Assembly: GCA_012513625.1 (NCBI GenBank)
Contig: JAAZBW010000154.1
Span: forward strand, 1 to 6,574
Direction: 5' to 3'
From: Actinomycetales bacterium
Lineage (GTDB): Bacteria; Actinomycetota; Actinomycetes; Actinomycetales; Actinomycetaceae
Length of the DNA: 6,574 bases
The notes beneath the pieces were generated by a model. That model had not been told where the DNA came from. It saw nothing but the letters and a program-made list of their open reading frames with translations, and ran no database searches. Below, piece by piece: positions 1 to 5,004 of the stretch. Both the position numbers and the translations under genes were made by a program. Every line of letters starts with the position of its first letter. Position 1 is the stretch's first letter.

Positions 1-58
1 CCACCACCGCCTCGCCGTAGTTACGGAAGTCGGACAGGGCGAGGTGGGTGAGGTGCAT
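1..58 (-). CDS. recF: RecF, DNA replication/repair protein, N-terminal fragment
   Basis: Only the first 19 codons plus one base are present; the gene runs off the left edge. The minus strand reads MHLTHLALSDFRNYGEAVV from an ATG at 58-56. The pattern L-x-L-x-DFRNY is the typical opening of RecF, the SMC-like ATPase that helps load RecA at single-strand gaps. Walker A and later motifs lie outside the window. An AGGCGG purine stretch at 67-72, 8 bases before the ATG, is a plausible ribosome binding site. The 59-bp gap after gnd and the shared strand suggest co-transcription with dnaN and gnd. Identification rests on the short N-terminus and on the known dnaN–gnd–recF order in actinobacteria. 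Confidence 0.88.
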   Translation of the reverse strand, partial: MHLTHLALSDFRNYGEAVV

Positions 59-117
59 TCAGTGGACCGCCTGGTCTCGGGTGGCGCGGAAACCCGTGCC
101 GCGAACCGGAACCAGCC

Positions 118-1005
118 CTACTCGAGCGATTTCACGGCGTGGCCACCGAACTGCTGGCGCAGCGCGGCGATTGCCCGCATGGCCGGGGAGTTGTCCTGGC
201 GGGACTCGAAGCGGGCAAACAGAGAGGCCGCGATGGTGGGGAGCGGAACCGCATTGCGGATGCCCTCCTCCACGGTCCAGCGACCCTCACCGGAATCGTC
301 CACGTAGCCGTCGAGCTGCGAAAGATCATCGTCCTCATCGAGCGCCCGCACGAGGAGTTCGAGCAGCCAGGAGCGCACAACCGTGCCGCGCTGCCACGCC
401 TTGAACACAGCCGGCACATCCGGAATCAGGTCATCCTGGGAGGCGAGGAGTTCGTATCCCTCGGCGAAGCCCTGCATCATGGCGTACTCGATGCCGTTGT
501 GGACCATCTTGGCGTAGTGGCCGGCTCCCACGGAGCCTGCGTGCACGAACCCCTCATCGCGGGGTCCGTCCGGGCGGAGTGCATGGAACACCGGCATCAG
601 TGCGGCGATATTCTCCTCGGACCCGCCAGCCATCATGCCGTAGCCGCTCTCCCGGCCCCAGACTCCGCCCGAGACCCCCACGTCCACGTAGCCGATCCCC
701 TTCGCGGCGAGCACCGCGGCGTTGGGGGCGTCGTCCGAGAAACGGGAGTTCCCGCCGTCGATGACGATGTCCCCCTCCTCGAGGACATCCCCGAGCTGGT
801 GGACCGTGGCGCGCGTGATCTCACCGGCCGGCACCATCACCCACACGGCACGTGGTGCGGGAAGTGCCTCCACCAGCGCCTCGAGGGAGGGAACATCCGA
901 GATCTCCGGGTCGCGGTCGTAGCCGACCACGGTGTGTCCGGCGGCGCGCAGGCGCTCCGCCATGTTTCCGCCCATTCGGCCGAGGCCGACCATTCCGAGA
1001 TGCAT
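118..1005 (-). CDS. gnd: 6-phosphogluconate dehydrogenase, decarboxylating, short (GndA/YqeC-like) type
   Basis: Oxidatively decarboxylates 6-phosphogluconate to ribulose 5-phosphate in the cytosolic pentose phosphate pathway. The 295-residue protein starts with a Rossmann GLGRMG at 7-12. GDIVIDGGNS (78-87) and GVSGGVWG (110-117) are substrate-binding signatures. The catalytic stretch KMVHNGIE at 166-173 supplies Lys166, His169, Asn170 and Glu173, equivalent to the known Lys/His/Asn/Glu set. About 295 residues is the short family, not the roughly 470-residue classical enzyme. The second Rossmann strand ends in YDRD (29-32); an acidic residue there usually favours NAD over NADP, so NAD preference is inferred. 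The ATG has AAGGA 6 bases upstream (1012-1016). It lies 83 bp after dnaN and 59 bp before recF, a known actinobacterial arrangement with no obvious functional link to replication. Confidence 0.95.
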   Translation of the reverse strand: MHLGMVGLGRMGGNMAERLRAAGHTVVGYDRDPEISDVPSLEALVEALPAPRAVWVMVPAGEITRATVHQLGDVLEEGDIVIDGGNSRFSDDAPNAAVLAAKGIGYVDVGVSGGVWGRESGYGMMAGGSEENIAALMPVFHALRPDGPRDEGFVHAGSVGAGHYAKMVHNGIEYAMMQGFAEGYELLASQDDLIPDVPAVFKAWQRGTVVRSWLLELLVRALDEDDDLSQLDGYVDDSGEGRWTVEEGIRNAVPLPTIAASLFARFESRQDNSPAMRAIAALRQQFGGHAVKSLE

Positions 1006-1071
1006 TGCCCTTCCTTACTCCTGGTGACGGGTGATCCTGCAGGCAGGTGTGGAGCCGTGTTTGCCGCCGAT

Positions 1072-1089
1072 AGCGGCCGCCCGGCCGCT
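1072..1089 (-). terminator. GC-rich perfect hairpin at the dnaN stop codon (possible U-less terminator)
   Basis: AGCGGCCG (1072-1079) and CGGCCGCT (1082-1089) form a perfect 8-bp inverted repeat with a 2-base centre, so a real RNA hairpin would have about 7 pairs and a 4-base loop. On the minus strand it begins at the last base of the dnaN TAA stop. No U-run follows, so it is not a canonical intrinsic terminator. U-less hairpins are often proposed as actinobacterial terminators or RNA stabilisers. It could attenuate transcription from dnaN into gnd–recF or protect the dnaN 3' end. Confidence 0.4.
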
Positions 1090-2219
1090 TAGGAAACGAA
1101 CCGGTTTGGCATGAGGAGGTACAGGAACTCCTCCTGGTCCTCCGCGTTCTCGCTCTTCAGGCCGGACATGAGGACCGGTTTGGCGGGATGGGTGAAGCCG
1201 AGCCTCACCCACTCGGTCCCCATGGCGTTCAGCCCATCCAGGAACAGGTTCGGGTTGAAGGCGGTGGTGATCTCCTCACCGGTGAGGGTGCACTCGATGG
1301 CCTCGGAGGCCTGGGCGTCGTCCCCCTGTCCGGCTTCGAGGGTGACCATTCCATCCGTGAACGCCAGCCGGATTGGGGTGTTCCGCTCGGCCACCAGCGA
1401 GACGCGCCGCGCCGCCTCCACCAGTTCCGCTGTCTTCGCGACGGCGTAGGTGGGGGTTTCGTCCGGAAAAAGCCGCTTGACCGGGGGGTACGCCCCCTCG
1501 ATGAGCTGGGAGGTGGTGGCCCTGCCGCCGGCATCGAAGCCGATGATCTGCACTCCCCCCTCGGCCTCGAGCGCGATCTCCACCTTCTCGCCCGCAGTCA
1601 TGGACTTGGCCACATCGATCAGGGTGCGTGCCCGCACGAGCGCCACCTCGGAGGCACCCGGACGCTGCGGGGTCCAGGAAACCTCCTTCATGGAGAGGCG
1701 GTAGCGGTCCGTGGCCATGAGGGTCATACGGTCTCCCTCAATCTCGATCCTCACGCCGGTGAGGAGCGGCAACGTCTCATCCCGCGAGGCGGCGGTGGTC
1801 ACCTGCATGACGGCGTCCTGGAAAACGTGCGAGTCCACGGATCCGGCAAGCTCAGGGAGATCGGGCAGCTGAGGGTAGTCCTCCACCGGCATGGTGTGGA
1901 GCGTGAACCGGGAGGCGCCACAGATGACGGTGATCCGGGTTCCCTCGAGCTCGACGTCCACCGGCTTGGGCGGCAGTGCCTTCGCGATGTCCGCAAGCAT
2001 GCGGCCCTGGACCACTGCTGTTCCGGCGGCCGAGACGGTGGCGGGGACCTCGCACCTGGCGGACACGTCATAGTCGAACGAGGAGAGAGTCAGGGTGCCG
2101 TCCTCTCCTGCCTCGAGCAGGACTCCGGCCAGAACGGGAACAGCCGGACGGGTGGGGAGGGAGCGGGCCGTCCAGGCAACGGCCTCAGCCAGGACATCCC
2201 TGTCAACTCGAAACTTCAC
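1089..2219 (-). CDS. dnaN: DNA polymerase III beta subunit (sliding clamp)
   Basis: Forms the dimeric ring that holds DNA polymerase III and other clamp-binding proteins on DNA. The 376-residue product has the standard length and three repeated clamp folds. The N-terminus MKFRVDRDVLAEAVAW is typical of actinobacterial clamps and fixes the GTG start at 2219-2217. Clear signatures are LPLLTGVRIE (150-159), ATDRYRLS (169-176), FNPNLFLDGL (321-330) and the C-terminal YLLMPNRF (367-374), which lines the partner-binding cleft; Asn372 sits where Val or Met is more usual. The upstream purine run GAGAAGAG is a weak ribosome binding site. I see no convincing -10 of its own in the 150 bp upstream, so transcription may start further up in oriC or come from dnaA. 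The reading frame is intact. Confidence 0.98.
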   Translation of the reverse strand: MKFRVDRDVLAEAVAWTARSLPTRPAVPVLAGVLLEAGEDGTLTLSSFDYDVSARCEVPATVSAAGTAVVQGRMLADIAKALPPKPVDVELEGTRITVICGASRFTLHTMPVEDYPQLPDLPELAGSVDSHVFQDAVMQVTTAASRDETLPLLTGVRIEIEGDRMTLMATDRYRLSMKEVSWTPQRPGASEVALVRARTLIDVAKSMTAGEKVEIALEAEGGVQIIGFDAGGRATTSQLIEGAYPPVKRLFPDETPTYAVAKTAELVEAARRVSLVAERNTPIRLAFTDGMVTLEAGQGDDAQASEAIECTLTGEEITTAFNPNLFLDGLNAMGTEWVRLGFTHPAKPVLMSGLKSENAEDQEEFLYLLMPNRFVS

Positions 2220-2273
2220 GTGTTCTCTTCTCGTTCATCTTGGGGACGGGCACACCCCACCTTTTGCCACAGT

Positions 2274-2302
2274 GTCACAGAAGACACGCCGGAGTCACAC
2301 TG
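2274..2302 (+). promoter_or_regulatory. GTCACA direct repeat, possible MtrA-type response-regulator site
   Basis: GTCACAGAA (2274-2282) and GTCACACTG (2294-2302) share GTCACA and start exactly 20 bp apart; a partial copy, GTCACG, is at 2340-2345. Published work on mycobacterial MtrA describes loosely conserved GTCACA-containing 9-mer direct repeats in oriC and target promoters. The motif and its location 55-83 bp upstream of dnaN fit that description. The binding protein is inferred; no mtrA gene is in this window. Confidence 0.35.
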
Positions 2303-2399
2303 GAGCGGCGCGGGAGGTGCAATTCGCTGGTACCAGAATGTCACGAATCAGGGCCGGGCGTGAGGCGCTCAGGGAGGTTGGGGAGTGGTTGTGGGCGGA

Positions 2400-2453
2400 G
2401 ATCAGGAACGTGATCGCGTGGGACAGATCCGGGATCGATCGCGGGGGATCGCG
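2400..2453. repeat. Cluster of six GATC sites including three GATCGCG copies
   Basis: GATC occurs at 2400, 2412, 2426, 2433, 2437 and 2447, six times in 51 bp, whereas chance would give about one per 250 bp. Three copies extend to GATCGCG (2412-2418, 2437-2443, 2447-2453), the last two 10 bp apart. The cluster is in the middle of oriC, between the dnaN-side repeats and the DnaA-box side. Its role is unknown. Confidence 0.6.
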
Positions 2454-2526
2454 CTGGGGGCACCCTCCTCCGCCCGTCTTCCCCCACATGCCCCGGCCTC
2501 TCGCACTCTTCCAATGTTGGTGGAGT

Positions 2527-2563
2527 GATTTTCCTAGATAGATATAGGTCGTCGTAGTCATAG
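2527..2563. other. A+T-rich patch with TAG triplets, candidate DNA unwinding element
   Basis: About 60% A+T, including TAGATAGATATAG (2535-2547). TAG occurs at 2535, 2539, 2545, 2555 and 2561. From 2549 to 2563 the plus strand reads TCG-TCG-TAG-TCA-TAG, T at every third position, then four bases (cgtc), then two abutting DnaA-box-like 9-mers. This resembles the basal unwinding layout described in Bacillus (trios, GC-rich spacer, DnaA boxes), but three of the five triplets depart from the trio consensus. Confidence 0.45.
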
Positions 2564-2567
2564 CGTC

Positions 2568-2585
2568 TGTGGAGACTGTGGAGAA
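2568..2585 (+). promoter_or_regulatory. Tandem abutting DnaA boxes
   Basis: TGTGGAGAC (2568-2576) is followed without a gap by TGTGGAGAA (2577-2585). The second is one mismatch from TGTGGATAA and from the actinobacterial TGTGGACAA; the first is two mismatches away. Same orientation and 9-bp periodicity next to the A+T-rich patch suggest cooperative DnaA loading at the opening site. Confidence 0.6.
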
Positions 2586-2619
2586 GCCGAATCTGCCGCT
2601 GAATCCTCGGGTTGGCACA

Positions 2620-2628
2620 TGTGGATGA
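2620..2628 (+). promoter_or_regulatory. DnaA box (TGTGGATGA)
   Basis: One mismatch from TGTGGATAA and in the same orientation as the tandem pair at 2568-2585. A 10-bp perfect palindrome, GGTGGCCACC (2635-2644), follows closely. Confidence 0.6.
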
Positions 2629-2744
2629 CCTGTGGGTGGCCACCGGGGAGAGAGCCGCCCAACTGGGGGCAACCACCTGGTGCCCGGTCTGGCCGGGGAG
2701 TTGTGGTGTGACCAGTCCCCAGAGTTCCGGCCTCCGCCCACATG

Positions 2745-2767
2745 GTTTCCACAGGCGTTGTGGAGGA
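2745..2767. promoter_or_regulatory. Facing pair of weak DnaA boxes next to the dnaA 3' end
   Basis: GTTTCCACA (2745-2753) and TGTGGAGGA (2759-2767) lie in opposite orientation 5 bp apart, each two mismatches from consensus. The arrangement TCCACA-x5-TGTGGA echoes the stronger inverted pair in the dnaA leader. Individually weak, they are supported by the cluster. Confidence 0.45.
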
Positions 2768-2793
2768 TGACATTTTCGGGCGTTTGGCCTCGG

Positions 2794-4425
2794 TCAGGGC
2801 TTGGCGTTCCTGGCGTTGTGCTTGATGCGGCTCGTCAGCTCGGTCACTTGGTTGTAGATGGCCCGCTTCTCACTCATCTGTTCGGCGATCTTCCGGTACG
2901 CGTACATCACCGTGGTGTGGTCGCGGCCGCCAAAGGTCTGACCGATCTTCGGCAACGAGAGCTCTGTCAGTTCGCGGCACAGATACATGGCGATCTGCCG
3001 AGCGGAGGCAACCACGCGGGAGCGGTCCGGGGAGCAGAGGACCTCCACGGAGATGTTGAAGTACTCCGAGGTCTCCTTGATGATCAGCGCGGGCGTGATC
3101 TCCTGGAGGTCCGCATCCGTGACGAGGTCCCGGAGCACCAGCTCAGCGAGCGAGAGCTCCACCGGCTGCCGGTTGAGGTTCGCGAACGCGGTCACCCGGA
3201 TCAGCGCCCCCTCGAGCTCCCGGATGTTGGTGGAAATCCGGGAGGCGATGAAGGAGAGCACCTCGTCCGTGGCCTGGAGGTGCTCCGCCTGCGCCTTCTT
3301 CCGGAGGATTGCGATGCGGGTCTCGAGGTCCGGCGGCTGCACGTCCGTGAGCAGGCCCCACTCGAACCGCGAGATCAGGCGCTCCTCGAAGCCCTGCAGC
3401 TTCTTGGGAGGCATGTCCGAGGTGATGACCACCTGCTTCTGATCGTTGTGCAGGGAGTTGAAGGTGTGGAAGAACTCCTCCACCGTCTGCTCCTTGCCGC
3501 CCAGGAACTGGATGTCATCCACCAACAGGACGTCCACGTTGCGGTACCGGCGCTGGAACCGCTCCGCCTTGTCATCGCGGATCGAGTTGATGAAATCGTT
3601 GGTGAACTCCTCGGAGTTCACGTACCGCACGCGCATGTCTGGCATGAGGTTGCGGGCGTAGTGGCCGATCGCGTGGAGGAGGTGGGTTTTCCCGAGCCCG
3701 GAGCCGCCGTAGATGAACAGCGGGTTGTAGGCACGGGCCGGCGCCTCTGCCACGGCGCGGGCGGCGGCGTTCGCAAAGCGGTTCGAGGCCCCGATCACGA
3801 AGGTTTCGAACGTGTACTTCGGATTCAGCCGCGCCGGATCCGCCTCGAGGGGTGTGGGCCTGTGGGGCCGCAGCGGACGTGCGTTGGGTCCCGCTGGATG
3901 AGGGGTCACAGTGCCGCCGGATCCGTTCGAGTGCGGCGGGATGGCGTGAGGACCGCCACGTCCGGCGAAACCGTCATCATCGAGGCCATCGTCGGATGCC
4001 CCTGTGTCACCAAACCCGGCGATGCCCGGGCCCGAGGTGGAGCCATCCCTGCCGGCGCCGATGCCGTGGGGGGGAAAGCCATCTTGGGCCTGCGGAAACT
4101 GTTGGGAGGGTCCGGCACCGTCACCGGAGGGAGAAGGAATCTCCATGTCCGCGTCCTCGAGCGAGGGATCCACGGTCACGGCGAAACGCTGCACCTCCTG
4201 CCCCGGCCACGCGGCGAGGGTCTCCAGGAAGGCCCCGCGCATCCGGGTCTCCATCCGGTCCTTCACCATGGTGGAGGGAACTGCGATCAGCAGCGTCTCG
4301 TCGATGATTCCCAGCGGCTTGGCGAGCTTTGCGAACGCCAGGTCCATCTGGCTGAGGTCTCCGCGTGCGAACAGTGAGGCAATGACTTCCGCCCACAGTT
4401 CAGGCAGCGATTTGGTATCGGCCAC
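2794..4425 (-). CDS. dnaA: Chromosomal replication initiator DnaA
   Basis: Binds DnaA boxes, oligomerises with ATP, melts oriC and recruits the helicase. The product has 543 residues. Domain I is about 1-90. Domain II (about 95-200) is a low-complexity Gly/Asp/Pro linker, long as in other actinobacteria. The AAA+ domain III carries Walker A GGSGLGKT (240-247), Walker B VLLVDD (299-304), the arginine finger in SRFEWGL (Arg353) and sensor II NIRELEGAL (400-408, Arg402). Domain IV has the DNA-binding signature GGRDHTTV (499-506). The GTG start at 4425-4423 is set by GGGAGGA at 4434-4440, 8 bases upstream, and by the domain I sequence following it. The gene diverges from rpmH; an inverted DnaA-box pair in its leader suggests autoregulation. 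No truncation or frameshift is visible. Confidence 0.99.
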   Translation of the reverse strand: MADTKSLPELWAEVIASLFARGDLSQMDLAFAKLAKPLGIIDETLLIAVPSTMVKDRMETRMRGAFLETLAAWPGQEVQRFAVTVDPSLEDADMEIPSPSGDGAGPSQQFPQAQDGFPPHGIGAGRDGSTSGPGIAGFGDTGASDDGLDDDGFAGRGGPHAIPPHSNGSGGTVTPHPAGPNARPLRPHRPTPLEADPARLNPKYTFETFVIGASNRFANAAARAVAEAPARAYNPLFIYGGSGLGKTHLLHAIGHYARNLMPDMRVRYVNSEEFTNDFINSIRDDKAERFQRRYRNVDVLLVDDIQFLGGKEQTVEEFFHTFNSLHNDQKQVVITSDMPPKKLQGFEERLISRFEWGLLTDVQPPDLETRIAILRKKAQAEHLQATDEVLSFIASRISTNIRELEGALIRVTAFANLNRQPVELSLAELVLRDLVTDADLQEITPALIIKETSEYFNISVEVLCSPDRSRVVASARQIAMYLCRELTELSLPKIGQTFGGRDHTTVMYAYRKIAEQMSEKRAIYNQVTELTSRIKHNARNAKP

Positions 4426-4464
4426 GCGTTGTATCCTCCCAGTGACGCGAAACTCCGCACAGCT

Positions 4465-4485
4465 TTATCCACAGGTTGTGGATAG
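4465..4485. promoter_or_regulatory. Inverted DnaA-box pair in the dnaA leader
   Basis: A perfect TTATCCACA (4465-4473) faces TGTGGATAG (4477-4485, one mismatch), giving a perfect 8-bp inverted repeat TATCCACA/TGTGGATA with a 3-bp centre. These are the best DnaA boxes in the window, better than any in oriC. They lie 40-60 bp upstream of the dnaA start and just downstream of the candidate -10, so DnaA binding here would block its own transcription. Autorepression through promoter boxes is established for DnaA in other bacteria; here it is inferred. Confidence 0.85.
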
Positions 4486-4497
4486 AAAGTGCCTTCC

Positions 4498-4503
4498 ATA
4501 CTA
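4498..4503 (-). promoter_or_regulatory. Candidate -10 element of the dnaA promoter
   Basis: The minus strand reads TAGTAT, fitting the actinobacterial TAnnnT pattern. It predicts a start near 4490, immediately upstream of the DnaA-box pair, with a leader of about 65 nt. No good -35 is found 16-19 bp upstream. A TTGACT at 4548-4543 is 39 bp away and too far to pair with it. Confidence 0.35.
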
Positions 4504-4571
4504 GCTCCCGGAGCGCGCCCGTTTGGAAGGTTGCCCCAGCCTAGTCAACACACCACGCCGACGTCCCCCAG

Positions 4572-4589
4572 TGTGAGTTGCATCTCACA
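4572..4589. promoter_or_regulatory. 18-bp near-perfect palindrome, probable operator
   Basis: TGTGAG (4572-4577) and CTCACA (4584-4589) flank T-TGCA-T, so 16 of 18 positions are symmetric. This is the form of a dimeric repressor or activator site. It resembles the CRP/GlxR consensus TGTGA-N6-TCACA, but the half-sites are N8 apart, so that family fits imperfectly. It lies about 80-100 bp upstream of the inferred dnaA start site and about 160 bp upstream of the rpmH -35. The regulator is unknown. Confidence 0.45.
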
Positions 4590-4608
4590 GGCGGCGGACG
4601 AGAAGCCT

Positions 4609-4627
4609 CGTTACCACGCACGTTACC
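4609..4627 (+). promoter_or_regulatory. CGTTACC direct repeat, possible MtrA-type site
   Basis: CGTTACC occurs at 4609-4615 and 4621-4627; the GTTACC cores start 12 bp apart with a 6-bp spacer. The Streptomyces MtrA motif is described as GTNACC-n5-GTNACC, so this is one base longer than that form. It lies between the dnaA and rpmH promoters. The pairing with GTCACA repeats in oriC makes a shared regulator plausible but unproven. Confidence 0.35.
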
Positions 4628-4747
4628 CTGTGAAGGTACCGGGGGCGCCGCCGTCGTCCAGCACGGAACGTGACCTGGAAACGGTGGGTGAGCGGCGTCG
4701 TCGGGATGAGTTGGAACGCAGGGTGACCGACTACACGCACCCTCCGG

Positions 4748-4777
4748 TTGACCGGGGGGAGCGCGTTCTCGTACCGT
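4748..4777 (+). promoter_or_regulatory. Promoter of the rpmH–rnpA–yidD–yidC operon
   Basis: TTGACC (4748-4753) and TACCGT (4772-4777) are separated by 18 bp and fit a housekeeping sigma-70-class actinobacterial promoter. The predicted start is near 4784, leaving a leader of about 83 nt before rpmH. This is the best -35/-10 pair upstream of the operon. Confidence 0.5.
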
Positions 4778-4814
4778 TATCAGGCCGCGACAACGGTCAC
4801 TTCGCGCATGCGTG

Positions 4815-4842
4815 GGGGCCCTGAACCTGGCGTAGCGGCCCC
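4815..4842 (+). promoter_or_regulatory. GC stem in the rpmH 5' leader
   Basis: GGGGCC (4815-4820) pairs with GGCCCC (4837-4842) around a 16-base loop, ending 24 bases before the rpmH ATG. It would lie in the leader transcribed from the promoter at 4748-4777, just ahead of the ribosome binding site GGAG (4857-4860). It could stabilise the leader or regulate translation; a chance GC pairing is also possible. Confidence 0.3.
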
Positions 4843-4866
4843 ATTGAGAAACGTTTGGAGAGAGTT

Positions 4867-5004
4867 ATGAGCAAGCGGACCTTTCAGCCGAACAACCGGC
4901 GTCGCTCGCGGGTCCACGGCTTCCGTCTGCGGATGCGCACCCGTGCGGGCCGCGCAATCGTCAACGCTCGCCGTACCAAGGGCCGCAAGACGCTGACTGC
5001 CTGA
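4867..5004 (+). CDS. rpmH: 50S ribosomal protein L34
   Basis: A 45-codon gene encoding a very basic protein of the large ribosomal subunit. It begins MSKRTFQPNNRRRSRVHGFR, followed by the family core RMRTRAGRAIVNARRTKGR (22-40) and ends KTLTA. Length and composition match bacterial L34. The ATG is preceded by GGAG (4857-4860) at a 6-base spacing. The TGA stop (5002-5004) shares its last base with the rnpA ATG. It is the first gene of the plus-strand operon, the classical rpmH–rnpA pair. Confidence 0.98.
   Translation: MSKRTFQPNNRRRSRVHGFRLRMRTRAGRAIVNARRTKGRKTLTA

Larger units (their letters stand above)
2220..2793. other. oriC: Chromosomal replication origin (oriC), dnaA–dnaN intergenic region
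   Basis: A 574-bp stretch with no credible gene lies between dnaN and the dnaA 3' end, the usual actinobacterial oriC position. Degenerate DnaA boxes cluster in the dnaA-proximal half: TGTGGAGAC (2568-2576), TGTGGAGAA (2577-2585), TGTGGATGA (2620-2628), GTTTCCACA (2745-2753, opposite orientation) and TGTGGAGGA (2759-2767), each 1-2 mismatches from TGTGGATAA or its complement. Weaker TGTGG/CCACA cores occur at 2390, 2631 and 2702 and at 2263 and 2480. The patch at 2527-2563 is about 60% A+T in otherwise very GC-rich DNA and touches the box pair at 2568-2585, making it the best candidate unwinding site. The dnaN-proximal half holds a GATC cluster and GTCACA repeats. Origin identity is inferred from position and box content; firing was not tested. 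Confidence 0.9.
4426..4866. other. dnaA–rpmH divergent intergenic regulatory region
   Basis: These 441 bp hold no credible gene. From the dnaA side they contain the dnaA ribosome binding site (4434-4440), an inverted DnaA-box pair (4465-4485), a possible dnaA -10 (4498-4503), an 18-bp near-palindrome (4572-4589), a GTTACC direct repeat (4610-4627), two GTGACC hexamers (4670 and 4723), the rpmH promoter (4748-4777) and a GC stem in the rpmH leader (4815-4842). The 111-codon frame at 4489-4824 overlaps these elements and has no recognisable domain. Confidence 0.8.

Noticed and set aside
139..1092. A 317-codon plus-strand frame opposite gnd
   Set aside because: Antisense shadow of a well-supported gnd with full catalytic motifs.
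2205..2238. An 11-codon minus-strand upstream ORF (MNEKRTREVSS) overlapping the dnaN start
   Set aside because: No ribosome binding site precedes its ATG at 2238-2236, and such short out-of-frame ORFs are expected by chance.
2241..2259. TGGGG/CCCCA hairpin just upstream of dnaN
   Set aside because: Only 5 pairs with a 9-base loop; common by chance in this composition.
1188..2363. A 391-codon plus-strand frame opposite dnaN running into oriC
   Set aside because: Antisense shadow of dnaN, no known motif, and it would read through the origin.
180..2704. A 15-bp exact repeat between gnd (180-194) and oriC (2690-2704)
   Set aside because: One copy is inside conserved coding sequence and the word is G-rich; most likely coincidence in a compositionally biased window.
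2295..2741. A 148-codon minus-strand frame filling oriC
   Set aside because: It spans DnaA boxes and the A+T-rich patch, and its translation shows no domain; typical random open frame in GC-rich DNA.
2632..4377. A 581-codon open frame on the plus strand opposite dnaA
   Set aside because: It is antisense to a complete dnaA with all motifs; long opposite-strand frames are common in high-GC genes, and the translation is His/Val/Arg-rich without a recognisable domain.
4543..4548. TTGACT on the minus strand as a dnaA -35 box
   Set aside because: The only plausible -10 (4498-4503) is 39 bp away, and no TAnnnT lies at 16-19 bp.
4489..4824. A 111-codon plus-strand frame in the dnaA–rpmH gap
   Set aside because: It covers promoter and operator candidates, has no clear ribosome binding site, and its product is low-complexity Arg/Pro-rich with no family resemblance.
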